A stretch of DNA of 64,000 bases, from assembly GCF_036417355.1 (NCBI RefSeq), contig NZ_CP143889.1:248001-312000 (forward strand), read 5' to 3'. Made by a program: the position numbers and the translations under genes. The DNA is from Akkermansia sp. RCC_12PD (lineage in GTDB: Bacteria; Verrucomicrobiota; Verrucomicrobiia; Verrucomicrobiales; Akkermansiaceae). Shown piece after piece: positions 47,200 through 58,415 of the stretch (its first letter is position 1; each line of letters begins with the position of its first letter). The notes beneath the pieces are model-generated. The model did no database searches. It saw nothing but the letters and a program-made list of their open reading frames with translations, and was not told the DNA's origin.

Positions 47200-47298
47200 T
47201 CACCGTTCCATTCCCATTTTACCGGACCACGGAACCTCCCTTGTACCTGCCGTCCATTTTTTCAGAAGCAAACTCAGTTCCTTTCCCAGCACATCTTT
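47200..47298 (-). pseudogene. Remnant of a second SGNH esterase 3' end
   Basis: The minus strand reads [20 protein letters not shown], matching the end of the intact esterase (EVLEKELAALLKKMDARFRG). The nucleotide similarity continues around it, with the AAAGACCACT stretch near 47,152 corresponding to 46,257. It is placed upstream of the esterase gene on the same strand, as expected if a tandem duplicate has decayed. The rest of the 47,068-47,471 gap shows no gene. Confidence 0.5.
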
Positions 47299-47471
47299 CC
47301 TTCCTGGGCAACATCCCAGCAGCCGGATGCCTGAAACAGGCCGGGCCCGGAAGAATTGGCCTTGTTGCCCCTGCAAATTCCGGGTATAATCAAGCGGCGC
47401 GGAGTTTCGCCGTTTCCGGCCTTTCGGAGGCCGGGGCCGTAATCTCCGTTTTTCCACACCATATCCTATTT

Positions 47472-49739
<2,268 letters not shown>

Positions 49740-49755
49740 CCCAGCCAGGAAGCGG

Positions 49756-50535
49756 ATGCCCCAGCCCTTTCCCCAGAACCCGGTCCCGGGTGGTGAATCC
49801 GCCGCCGCTGGTCTGGTCCATTCCGTGGAATCCTGCGGCACGGTGGACGGCCCCGGCATCCGCTTCGTCCTCTTCCTGTCCGGGTGCAGCCTGCGCTGCC
49901 GCTATTGCCACAACCCGGACGCCTCCTGCGTGCGCCGGGGCCGGAACAGAAGCGCGGCGGACGTTCTGGAAGAAATAGCCCGTTACCGGGATTTCCTGCT
50001 GGCGGCGGGCGGAGGCGTCACCCTATCCGGAGGCGATCCCCTTTTTCAACCGGACTTTTCCAAAGCCGTGCTGAAGGGATGCAAAGGCCTGGGCCTGCAC
50101 ACCTGCCTGGACACCTCCGGCCACCTGGGACGGAATGCGGATGAAGACATGCTGGCGGACACGGACATGGTCCTGCTGGACATCAAGGCATGGAACCCGG
50201 AACAGTACAAGGCCCTGACAGGCGGGGAACTGCGCCCTACCCTGCAATTCGCGGAACGCCTGGCCGCCCTCCGCAAACCCGTCTGGCTCCGGTACGTGCT
50301 GGTTCCCGGCCTCACGGACAACATGGAAGACATCGCGGAGCTCTCCCGCCATGCGGCGCGCCTGGGCAACGTGGAACGCGTGGACGTGCTGCCCTTCCAC
50401 CAGATGGGACGCTTCAAGTGGGATGAACTGAATCTGGAGTACACCTTGAAGGACGTTCCGGAACCGTCCGCGGAACTGACGGAACAGGCGCGCCATGTTT
50501 TCCGCCGGGAAGGGTTCCCGGACTGCGTGCATTAA
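49756..50535 (+). CDS. pflA: Pyruvate formate-lyase activating enzyme
   Basis: A 259-residue radical-SAM enzyme. The iron-sulfur motif CSLRCRYC (Cys44, 48, 51) is followed by the SAM-binding GGVTLSGGDPLFQ near residue 85. It generates the glycyl radical on PflB. AGGA sits 6 bases before ATG 49756, and the short gap to pflB indicates one transcript. Confidence 0.95.
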   Translation: MPQPFPQNPVPGGESAAAGLVHSVESCGTVDGPGIRFVLFLSGCSLRCRYCHNPDASCVRRGRNRSAADVLEEIARYRDFLLAAGGGVTLSGGDPLFQPDFSKAVLKGCKGLGLHTCLDTSGHLGRNADEDMLADTDMVLLDIKAWNPEQYKALTGGELRPTLQFAERLAALRKPVWLRYVLVPGLTDNMEDIAELSRHAARLGNVERVDVLPFHQMGRFKWDELNLEYTLKDVPEPSAELTEQARHVFRREGFPDCVH

Positions 50536-50537
50536 AA

Positions 50538-50774
50538 TCATTTCTGTGTAAAATCACGGCGGCACGGCATCAATCCGTGCGGAAAGACGATCTTCCCCGA
50601 ACGTTTTACTTCCTCCAGATGCGTATCCGCATCATCTGCCGCAAACACATCGCAACGCAAGGCCGCCGTATAACGGGAACCATACGCTTTCATCTCCTCC
50701 AAAAGCGTTCTGTCCCCATCATTCCCCCACCCCGGACAGGAAAGGAGCGCCATGCACTGTTCACAAAAATCCAC
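50538..50774 (-). CDS. Possible 78-residue protein at the end of the lipid operon
   Basis: Starts at ATG 50774, 10 bases after the stop of the next gene upstream on this strand, so it would be the last gene of that operon. The sequence is charged with several cysteines (MDFCEQCMALLSCPGWGNDG, then ALRCDVFAADD). No family recognised. It is convergent with pflA, with only two bases between stops. Confidence 0.45.
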   Translation of the reverse strand: MDFCEQCMALLSCPGWGNDGDRTLLEEMKAYGSRYTAALRCDVFAADDADTHLEEVKRSGKIVFPHGLMPCRRDFTQK

Positions 50775-50783
50775 ATAATGGAA

Positions 50784-51464
50784 TCACAATCTTGCGTCAA
50801 TTACTACAAACAGTTCAACCAGTGGATCTTCCGGAGAAAGGGAGGAAAACATTTCCTCGCACTTGCGCGCCACACACACCATTTCCTTTTCATGATTCCT
50901 GACCCATTCCCAATGCTTCTTCAAGCCTTCCACGGAAGCCCTTCCGCATATTCCAGCCATGCGACGCAAAAAAAACTCCATTCTTGAAATCCTGATGGAG
51001 ACCTGTCCACTGAATGCCAGCCATTCCTCCTGCTCACGGTTTAACGGCAACCCGGAAAAATCATCCAGAAGGGAACTGTAAGGCTTCCTCATTGCCGTAA
51101 GTTCAAGAAGGAAGGCATCCTTAATGTCCGGACGCCCACCATCTTCATCATGGAGATAAACGCAATCCATCACCTCGTTCCTGGCCTGATCATCAAACAG
51201 CCCCTTTAATTCAGGGCGCCTTTTCAGAAAAAAATCCCGTTGTTCCCCCTCCAGCTCCAGTACATTGAATTCAAATAAAAGATCGTTGACCCGCTTCAAC
51301 AGGAAATGATATTCCACAAGCATCCCGGGTGCGGCAGGATATCCGGCATCCAGAATATCCAGCATCAGCTTGTTCAGGCGGTTGGAAGACAGCATCAAAT
51401 CACGGTAGCATGCCGCCGCTGTTTCCGCGTCAGGAATGGAAAAGAAAACCATCTTATTACTCAA
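50784..51464 (-). CDS. Helical protein of unknown function
   Basis: A 226-residue, soluble, mostly helical protein (LMLSSNRLNKLMLDILDAGY, HFLLKRVNDLLFEFNVLEL, RMEFFLRRMAGICG). No catalytic motif, signal peptide or known family. It starts 29 bases after the three-domain membrane protein on the same strand, so it is probably co-transcribed with the lipid genes. Confidence 0.65.
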   Translation of the reverse strand: MSNKMVFFSIPDAETAAACYRDLMLSSNRLNKLMLDILDAGYPAAPGMLVEYHFLLKRVNDLLFEFNVLELEGEQRDFFLKRRPELKGLFDDQARNEVMDCVYLHDEDGGRPDIKDAFLLELTAMRKPYSSLLDDFSGLPLNREQEEWLAFSGQVSIRISRMEFFLRRMAGICGRASVEGLKKHWEWVRNHEKEMVCVARKCEEMFSSLSPEDPLVELFVVIDARL

Positions 51465-51493
51465 GGAGGAAGTTTTTCTTCATCTCTCCCCCC

Positions 51494-53479
51494 TCACGAA
51501 GTAAGCCGGGCAAACCTCTTGTTGGAGTCGGGAAAATCCGTACTCATGCAGAACGCATAAAGCAATCCCAGCAATACTCCCGGAAGCAGGGAGGAAACGT
51601 GCCATTCCGGTGCCGGAACGGGAATCATGGAAGAGGGAATGTTCCAGAAAACAAAGGCCAGTACCGCGAATCCGACAGAGAGCCACTGATAGTCGGAAAG
51701 CCCCGCATGGCGAAGGGTCTGAGGCTCTCCGCGGTAAGCTTCTTCCACGAACCGGGAAAGCCCGGAGAGCATGAAATAAAGCCCAATCAGCAGCCCGGCA
51801 GGCATCCCGCCATACCACAGGCGCACCAGAATCCAGCCGGAAAGGAGATTAAAGCCTATGGAATACAGCGGTGTGGGATGAAGCGGAATTCCCCTCCATT
51901 CCGTCAATCTGCATACGCGTGAGGCCGGATTTTCATGGACAATACCCCATGAGGCGTGTTCAGGAGAGACGGGATGTCCGTGGCAGCATCCCTGGACAAG
52001 GCAGCGCAGCCGCCCGATGGCCTGGACCCACGGGGAGGACACGGCCATGGCTCCGAACAGGACCCAGCCGTTGAAGGGCTCCCCTGGAGACATGAGGGGC
52101 TGCAGAACGGCGGCGAGAGCCACTCCGGCCAATCCCCCGAGAACAGAGCCGTAATAACCAAAAGGCCTCAACAGCCTGGAAGACCCTTCGACGATTTGTG
52201 CCCACAGCCCGGCTCCGGCCAGAGAGCACAGCGCCACGACAGCAACGGCACCTCCGTAGGCTTCTCCGGCCAGGGCTGTAGAAAGAACATACCCGAAAAA
52301 GGCGGCAAGAAATACGTATACGGCATGATTGATGATGCGGTAGGGGCCAAACCTCCAGCTGGTCCAGGAATTGGCAAGGCGTTCAGCAAGCTTCAGCAAA
52401 AAAGCGGCCGTGCGGCGATATCCGGCAACCAGAAGAAAGACCCCCAGGGCGCCGAGAACATCCAGCCAGCCGTGCATCCCCGTGGCAACGCAACTCCAGG
52501 CCAGGGCGGCGGCCCAGAAAAAGGCGGCAATTCCGGCCGGTCGTGAAACGTCACGCCACAGGAAGAAGGCGGTAATCAAGGCCCACAGCACGTGAAAGGA
52601 AGGAAAAGCCACGCAACAGTCAGGCAATTCCCGGCGGTCCAGCAGCAGGGCATGCCCGGCCAGCGTCTCCGGCTGGAACTCCTTAAGGGGGCAGGAAAAA
52701 GGGATCATCAGGAACAAAAACAGCCCCAGGCCAAAACAGCCGTACACCATCACCTCCATGCGCCTCAGCCTCCGGCAGGTATTGGAAAAAAACAGAAGGA
52801 CAAGAGGAACGATGATGTAAATGCTCTGGTAAACCCAGACGGCGCTTTCTGAAACCACGTTCCCGGATTCTCCGAACACGCGGCAATCCGGAGCGCCTTC
52901 CGTCACGCGCGTCAAGGCTCCGCCATAATACGCGGCAGCCCAGAACGCCCCTATCAAGACAAGGCCCGTACACCTTCTGTGCCATCCGGCCGGCTCATCC
53001 GTATTCGGCGGCAGTCCCGCCAGCGTAGGCGGAGCGGATGTTCCAAAGCGGCGGATCAAATCCAACCGCTCATAGCCCCAGACAATGGCGAGGCACCCCA
53101 TGACGGCCAGCGGAGTCATCACATACAGCCCGGCGGCCGATCCCGTCCACAGAGAGATGCCCGCACAGGCCAGGCAGAATCCCACGTAAATCGGATGGGG
53201 AACTAATCCGTAAAATCCGGAGGAGACGAACCGGGGGGGAGGAAAGGCATTCATGGGAAGACCGCCTCCCTGTTTTTTCAGGGCCATCATGGAACCTCCC
53301 ATCAGAATGGCCCCGGCCAAAACTGCGGTCATGCCCGCCGCCGTGGAATGGATGGGCTCCAGCTTCATGAACGGCTCCCACGCCCGTGCACCGCTCCAAA
53401 GCAGGCAGGGAATGAAAACGCAGAAGACGAATGCGTAGAAGCACCGCCCGGACAGCAGCTTTTTAAAAAATTGGATCAT
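51494..53479 (-). CDS. Three-domain membrane protein: methyltransferase-like, PAP2-like and Lgt-like
   Basis: A 661-residue polytopic protein. ATG 53479 overlaps the upstream stop as ATGA; ATG 53485 is the alternative and adds two residues. Domain one (to about residue 150) has LVPHPIYVGFCL, the helix motif of isoprenylcysteine/phospholipid methyltransferase-like proteins. Domain two (about 220-355) is PAP2-like: CVAFPSFHVLW and TGMHGWLDVLGA, with the His and Asp of the phosphatase site. Domain three (about 385-645) resembles prolipoprotein diacylglyceryl transferase: AIGRLRCLVQGCCHG, HPTPLYSIGFNLL and RFVEEAYRGEP. About eighteen helices in all. It likely acts on lipid substrates in the inner membrane. 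I know no protein with this exact combination. Confidence 0.8.
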   Translation of the reverse strand: MIQFFKKLLSGRCFYAFVFCVFIPCLLWSGARAWEPFMKLEPIHSTAAGMTAVLAGAILMGGSMMALKKQGGGLPMNAFPPPRFVSSGFYGLVPHPIYVGFCLACAGISLWTGSAAGLYVMTPLAVMGCLAIVWGYERLDLIRRFGTSAPPTLAGLPPNTDEPAGWHRRCTGLVLIGAFWAAAYYGGALTRVTEGAPDCRVFGESGNVVSESAVWVYQSIYIIVPLVLLFFSNTCRRLRRMEVMVYGCFGLGLFLFLMIPFSCPLKEFQPETLAGHALLLDRRELPDCCVAFPSFHVLWALITAFFLWRDVSRPAGIAAFFWAAALAWSCVATGMHGWLDVLGALGVFLLVAGYRRTAAFLLKLAERLANSWTSWRFGPYRIINHAVYVFLAAFFGYVLSTALAGEAYGGAVAVVALCSLAGAGLWAQIVEGSSRLLRPFGYYGSVLGGLAGVALAAVLQPLMSPGEPFNGWVLFGAMAVSSPWVQAIGRLRCLVQGCCHGHPVSPEHASWGIVHENPASRVCRLTEWRGIPLHPTPLYSIGFNLLSGWILVRLWYGGMPAGLLIGLYFMLSGLSRFVEEAYRGEPQTLRHAGLSDYQWLSVGFAVLAFVFWNIPSSMIPVPAPEWHVSSLLPGVLLGLLYAFCMSTDFPDSNKRFARLTS

Positions 53480-54300
53480 ACGCATGGGGGATGAAAATGG
53501 ACAACTTCGTGAATGGAAAATCCGGGGCAGGCAGCGCCCCCGTGGAGGAACAGGGCAACCCCCGCCCATTTGGTTTCTCGAAGGTGGAGAATGGACTGTG
53601 GCACCAGCCGTTTGGCCGCTCCGGGGAAATAGCGCAGGGCCGTGCGGGAAATATCTCCCGTTCGCAGCACTTTTCCCTGAGAAAACTCAAGGCTGTTTCC
53701 GGCAAACGAACCGCCGAACGCAATGCGGGAACCGTCGGCGGCAGCGCGAAGCTCCGGAGCCGGCAGGATCTGCCTGCCGCCCTCAAGCAGAAGAGACAGG
53801 GGATGTTCCCCTTCCCATGAAATCCAGGTAAGCGCTTCACCTCCATCGCCGTGAAAACGCCCCCAGTGCAGTACATCCACGGGCAGCTTCCACGGTTCCA
53901 CGTTCATGGTCAGGCATTCCACATAGCCATTTCCCGTTTCACGCTTTCCATGCAGGGAAAAACAAACCTGCGCACGGGGCACCAGGCATTGCCAAACGAC
54001 TTTTCTTCCACCCGCCTGCTCATAGAGGACAGCCTCCGGAACCGGAGAACCTCCGCCCGTCCATCTGCCGCGCGCGCCCAGAGCAGGGCAATGCCAGTTC
54101 CACCCTCCGTTCACGGACTCCGGCAATCTCCCGCGGAAAAAACTCTGCCTAGCATAAGTTCCCTCTGGTGCATTCACCAGAACGGACGACTGCCTCAACT
54201 GCATGTTCGCGAATGCCAGGTCAGAGGCATAACAAAGAATGACTTTCCCGGAGGAAGTCACGCAATCCATATAATACTTGGTGAGGGAAAACCGGCTCAT
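53476..54300 (-). CDS. Lipocalin-like protein of unknown function in the lipid operon
   Basis: A 274-residue protein starting MSRFSLTKYYMDCVTSSGKV. The aromatic- and Gly-rich beta pattern (VNGGWNWHCPALGARGRW, GNGYVECLTMNVEPWKLP, WISWEGEHPLSLLLEGGRQI) resembles the barrel of CrtC/AttH-type lipocalin-like proteins that bind or modify hydrophobic molecules. The resemblance is only in pattern. Its stop overlaps the start of the three-domain protein by four bases, implying translational coupling and a shared job. Confidence 0.6.
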   Translation of the reverse strand: MSRFSLTKYYMDCVTSSGKVILCYASDLAFANMQLRQSSVLVNAPEGTYARQSFFRGRLPESVNGGWNWHCPALGARGRWTGGGSPVPEAVLYEQAGGRKVVWQCLVPRAQVCFSLHGKRETGNGYVECLTMNVEPWKLPVDVLHWGRFHGDGGEALTWISWEGEHPLSLLLEGGRQILPAPELRAAADGSRIAFGGSFAGNSLEFSQGKVLRTGDISRTALRYFPGAAKRLVPQSILHLRETKWAGVALFLHGGAACPGFSIHEVVHFHPPCV

Positions 54301-54374
54301 GGTCGGCAGGAGTCAGGCAGAGGGGGGAAAGGCGGAAAACCCTTCACTTCCTTTAGCACGGACATGACTGACGG

Positions 54375-56300
54375 TCAAGACTTCCCGGAAATTTCGGCCA
54401 GAGCGTTCAGCACTTCCTGTACGGAAATGCTGCGGTTGCAGGGGGTGCCGCGGTCGCATTCCCTCAGGAAACACGGGGAACAGCACCGGTGGCTGTACAG
54501 GGAGCGGTGGAACTGCCCCAGCGGACGGCACACGTCCGGAAGCCTGGTGGAAAACAGAGTCACCGTCGGAAGGCCGCGGCAGGAGCAGAGAGAGGGAATA
54601 ACACCGTCCACGGCAATGGCCGCCGCCGCCGCATCCATGACGGGGAACAGATCTTCCGGCGCCCCGGCCTTCATCTCCACCTGCAGCCGTTCCGCCAGGG
54701 CGGAAGCCCGCGCGCGGTCTTCCTCCAAGGCGACCAACACCGGCCTGTCCGGCAGGGAGCGCACCAGCTCCTCCCATTGCTCCTCCCCCCATTCACTGGC
54801 AGTCCCCAGCGTGGAAAACGGAGCGACCAGAATGGGAGCGCCCTCCCCGGCATCCGCCTTTTTCGCGGTAAACATGGAAGGGTTCCAGATGTCCAGGCCA
54901 TGCAAATCCCCCAGCTGCAAATAGGGCCGGACACGGTGGACGGGAGGAGCCGCCTTCAGCACGGGAGCTTTTACCCGGAACTTGTACTTCCGGCATCCGG
55001 GATGGGTGTCCAGGCCGGAAAACATCATGGGGCCATACGGTGCCAGAGCCTTGAGGGTTTCCATATCCTGGTCCAGCATGACGCCCAGATCCAGGGGGCC
55101 TTCATTGTAAAACTCATCCGCGGCCAATGCTTCCCGGAGCTGCTTCAGGGAATCATGCGGCAGGACATGGGCCACTTCCTCAAATGTTTTCCAAACGCCC
55201 GCCTGGTCGGACGGGCAGATGACGCTCACCTGCATGTCCGGCCTGGCGCCCTTCAGCGCCCTGATCAATGGAACGGTCAGCAAGGCTTCATCCAGAGCCC
55301 TGGGAACGGCCACCAAAATGCGGTACGGCTTCAGTTCCATCTTCTCCAAAAGCCTGAACGTCTTTTCATCCCTGGGAGCAAAACGGTCGATGGACTTCCA
55401 GCGGTGGTGCATCCAGAACACGTCCAGAACGGACTTGCCGATCAACTTTTCCAAATGCCTGTTCACCTCCACAGTATCCCCGGCCAGGGAACCGTCGGAA
55501 CCGGAAAAATCCATCACATTGCCCATATCCGCGATCCAGTGGCCCGGCTTGTCCGTACGCACGGCAATCGCCACCATGTCCGCCCCGGTCCGCTTGCGCA
55601 GCAGGGCGGGCAGCGGCGTCGTTCCGGTCACCTTGCCGAAGAAGGGCACATACACCCCTTCCCAGACGAACTGGTCGCTCAGAACGCCCAGCGCGCCCCC
55701 TTCCTTGAGCATCTTCATTGGCGCCTTGATGCCGCCCTCCTTGGAAAACATCTGCGTGCCCCGCTCCGTGCGGCGCCTGTACATGTATTCCTCCATCAGA
55801 GGATTGTCAAACTGGCGGTACATGGAGCCGTAACGCTCAATCTCCGGATAAAACACGCGTATTCTCGCCAGCACCTCCCAATTTCCGGAATGGGCAATGG
55901 CGCACACCTGCCCGCGCCCTTCCAGCACAGGCCGGGCAAAGGCCTCGTGCCCCGTGATTTCCACGCACTTTTTCAACTGGTCATCCGTCAGAATGGCCGT
56001 CTTGGCGGAACACAGGAAATTGGCGATCGTCCTCTTGAAATTCTCCTTGCCCAGCTTCTTCAGCTCCCTGCCGCGCAAGGCCGGATTCAGGGCGATGCGC
56101 AGATTCCTTTCCACAATCTTCCGGCGCTGTGGCAGCAAATGCCATGCCGCGCCGCCGGCCACGCGCCCCAGGCGGAACAGCGTCTTCATGCCCACAAGCT
56201 TCAGCAGCCCCTCCATCAGCAGGAATCCCTTCATCCCCGCATAATGGACAAACGCCTTCCGGGAGGAAGGGGGAGGATCGGATGAAAGAGAGCTCGCCAT
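54375..56300 (-). CDS. Lysophospholipid-acyltransferase/heptosyltransferase fusion
   Basis: A 641-residue protein from ATG 56300 (MASSLSSDPPPSSRK); an open extension to 56,345 is not used. The N-terminal ~300 residues are an LpxL/HtrB-type acyltransferase with the catalytic AHSGNWEVL (His137, Glu142) and RYGSMYRQFDNPLMEEYM. From about residue 326 a glycosyltransferase family 9 domain follows (YRILVAVPRALDEALLTVPL). It ends in the Cys-rich tail CCSPCFLRECDRGTPC, typical of heptosyltransferase relatives. Both domains act on lipid A and core sugars, so the fusion would link acylation and sugar addition during lipopolysaccharide assembly. It is 74 bases upstream of the lipocalin-like gene. Confidence 0.88.
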   Translation of the reverse strand: MASSLSSDPPPSSRKAFVHYAGMKGFLLMEGLLKLVGMKTLFRLGRVAGGAAWHLLPQRRKIVERNLRIALNPALRGRELKKLGKENFKRTIANFLCSAKTAILTDDQLKKCVEITGHEAFARPVLEGRGQVCAIAHSGNWEVLARIRVFYPEIERYGSMYRQFDNPLMEEYMYRRRTERGTQMFSKEGGIKAPMKMLKEGGALGVLSDQFVWEGVYVPFFGKVTGTTPLPALLRKRTGADMVAIAVRTDKPGHWIADMGNVMDFSGSDGSLAGDTVEVNRHLEKLIGKSVLDVFWMHHRWKSIDRFAPRDEKTFRLLEKMELKPYRILVAVPRALDEALLTVPLIRALKGARPDMQVSVICPSDQAGVWKTFEEVAHVLPHDSLKQLREALAADEFYNEGPLDLGVMLDQDMETLKALAPYGPMMFSGLDTHPGCRKYKFRVKAPVLKAAPPVHRVRPYLQLGDLHGLDIWNPSMFTAKKADAGEGAPILVAPFSTLGTASEWGEEQWEELVRSLPDRPVLVALEEDRARASALAERLQVEMKAGAPEDLFPVMDAAAAAIAVDGVIPSLCSCRGLPTVTLFSTRLPDVCRPLGQFHRSLYSHRCCSPCFLRECDRGTPCNRSISVQEVLNALAEISGKS

Positions 56301-56617
56301 AAGAAAACCGGAGTGAATGTTATACAAATCCGCGCCGGTCCACAAACCCTTTATTCAATAGCTCCGGGCTTCATCACGACTTTCCGGCGCGCCGTTACGG
56401 AAAAACGGCTCTTTTTCCGCCATTTCCTGCTTCCTGACACCTGGTTCCCGGAGAGGAAAAGGCAGCCCATTCCTCCGCTGAAGAAGACTCCTTTTTCCCG
56501 GCGCTCCCGGGAGCGGCCCGCAACAATTTTCCTTTCGGTAAAGAAATGACTTTACAATTCTTAACCAAACGGTATATTCCGTCTCCCGAACCGAACACCA
56601 AACCGGAGTTATACACC

Positions 56618-56782
56618 ATGAAAGTTCTTTCTTCCTTAGCCTCTATGAAGCGCCGCCACGCAGACTGCCAAATCGTGAAGCGCAAGGGCACGCTGTATGT
56701 GATTTGCAAGAGCAATCCCAAATTCAAGGCCCGCCAGGGCGCCACGGCAGGTACGCGTCTTTCCAAGAAGGGCGTCAAGTAA
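56618..56782 (+). CDS. rpmJ: Ribosomal protein L36, long form
   Basis: A 54-residue L36 from ATG 56618 ([20 protein letters not shown]), with the open frame before it not family-like. The central part RRKGT-like [20 protein letters not shown] is clear. It has the Cys-poor arrangement (single DC and VIC cysteines instead of a four-ligand zinc site) and a C-terminal tail longer than the usual 37-41 residues. Followed by a hairpin terminator. Confidence 0.9.
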   Translation: MKVLSSLASMKRRHADCQIVKRKGTLYVICKSNPKFKARQGATAGTRLSKKGVK

Positions 56783-56803
56783 ACCCTGGCCCAACACAGA
56801 TTT

Positions 56804-56841
56804 AAAAAAGACCGCCGCCCGCCGGGTGCCGGTCTTTTTTT
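56804..56841 (+). terminator. rpmJ terminator
   Basis: AAAAAAGACCG pairs with CGGTCTTTTTT around a GC-rich loop, ending in seven T. It lies 21 bases behind the rpmJ stop and 21 bases before metX. Confidence 0.88.
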
Positions 56842-56862
56842 GGTGACCGAACTCCTTCCTAC

Positions 56863-58008
56863 ATGCCCATGCAGCTTCCCTACGTCCAAACCAGATTCCT
56901 GGACCTTCCCGGCTCCTTCCCCCTGAGGAACGGCGCCGTGGTGGAGAAAGTGCGCATCGCCTATGAGCAGTACGGAACCCCGTCGCCGGAAAAGGACAAC
57001 GTCATCCTGCTGTTCCATGCCCTTTCCGGCAGCCAGCACGCCTACGGCTATAACCCGGACGTGCCGGGCATCGGCGCCCTCTGGAAACCGGAAAACCATG
57101 AAGGCTGGTGGAACAGCATCATCGGCCCCGGAAAACCTCTGGACACGGACCGCTTCTGCATCATCTGCGCCAACTACCTGGGGGGCTGCTACGGCACGAC
57201 CGGCCCCGCCAGCACCAGCCCCGTGGACAACCTGCCCTACGGCTCCCGCTTCCCGCATGTGGAAGTGGCGGACCAGGCCCGCTTGCAGGCGCTGCTGCTG
57301 GACAGCCTGGGGATTGAACGTGTGCATCTGGTCGGTCCGTCCGTGGGCGGCCTGATTGCCCTGAGCCTTGCCTGCCAGTTCCCGGCACGCGTCAAAAGCT
57401 TTATTTCAATCGGTTCCGGCTACAGGGCCTCCATCGAACACCGCCTCTCCCTGTTTGAACAAATCCTGGCCATTGAACTGGACCCGGATTTCCGGGGCGG
57501 AGACTATTACCAGGGCCCTTTCCCCAAAAAAGGGCTGGCCTTCGCCCGCATCATCGGCCACAAATCCTTCGTTTACCAGGAAGGGCTGGAACAGCGCGCC
57601 AGAAAGGAAGTGGGCGGCCAGTCCGGCATGCTTGCGTGGCTGAAGCCCACCCGCAGCACGCAAAGCTACATGCTGCACCAGGGCACCAAATTTGCGGAAC
57701 GCTTTGACGCCAACTCCTACCTACGCATTGCGGATATGTGGGCGGAATTCGATATCCGCGACCACACGCCGGAAGGTACGTTTTCCGCCGCGCTGGAAGG
57801 ATTCCGCCGGGAAACAATTCCCGCCCTCATCTTTTCCATTGATACGGACTGCTGCTTCCGTCCGGCGGAACAACAGGACTTTGCGAACCAAATGGAAAAA
57901 GCCGGCATTCCCGCGGAATTCCATACCATCATTTCCACCAAGGGGCATGACTCCTTCCTACTGGAACCGGAACTTTACGCGAAACCGATCCGCCGCATTC
58001 TGGGATAA
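56863..58008 (+). CDS. metX: Homoserine O-acetyltransferase
   Basis: A 381-residue alpha/beta hydrolase. Landmarks: LLFHALSGSQHAYG (oxyanion side), GPGKPLDTDRFCIICANYLG, the nucleophile Ser160 in LVGPSVGGL (the family more often has GGSMGG), the Asp in IFSIDTDCC, and the His in KGHDSFLLE near the end. Acetylates (or possibly succinylates) homoserine for methionine synthesis. It stands after the rpmJ terminator, so it needs its own promoter in the very short gap. A serine O-acetyltransferase role of some relatives cannot be excluded. Confidence 0.92.
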   Translation: MPMQLPYVQTRFLDLPGSFPLRNGAVVEKVRIAYEQYGTPSPEKDNVILLFHALSGSQHAYGYNPDVPGIGALWKPENHEGWWNSIIGPGKPLDTDRFCIICANYLGGCYGTTGPASTSPVDNLPYGSRFPHVEVADQARLQALLLDSLGIERVHLVGPSVGGLIALSLACQFPARVKSFISIGSGYRASIEHRLSLFEQILAIELDPDFRGGDYYQGPFPKKGLAFARIIGHKSFVYQEGLEQRARKEVGGQSGMLAWLKPTRSTQSYMLHQGTKFAERFDANSYLRIADMWAEFDIRDHTPEGTFSAALEGFRRETIPALIFSIDTDCCFRPAEQQDFANQMEKAGIPAEFHTIISTKGHDSFLLEPELYAKPIRRILG

Positions 58009-58415
58009 TACCCGGTATGCCGCAGTCTGGAAATGCCGATTCTGCGGCCTTACGGATTTTCAGCGATATTGCGCTCCGGCCTCCGCTCCGCAACAATTCC
58101 GGGCCTCGAAAAGCGGGAACCTTCCGCTACCAAGTCCCCAGGCTCCGGAAACATAAACCGCGGTAACCCGGCGTTTTCCCTGTTTTTTTTACAACCTCGC
58201 CCGCCGGGAGCGGCAGGATTGCCGCCCTTCCCGTCCGCAATTCTTCCGGCACGGAGCTATGGTCGTCCGGAACATGAAGCATCCCCCAGAGAGATACCGT
58301 AATCACCGGAACAGGCCGCATTCTCTCCCCTTCCCTGTTTTCTTCCCTAATAATTCAGGGACAAAACTGACAAACTGCGGATGAGTCCGCACCCGGCATT
58401 TCCTGTCATACCATT
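58009..58415. other. Intergenic region, no gene seen
   Basis: 407 bases between metX and the OsmC-family gene. GC-rich, with only short frames on either strand. I see no RNA gene or clear terminator. Confidence 0.4.
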
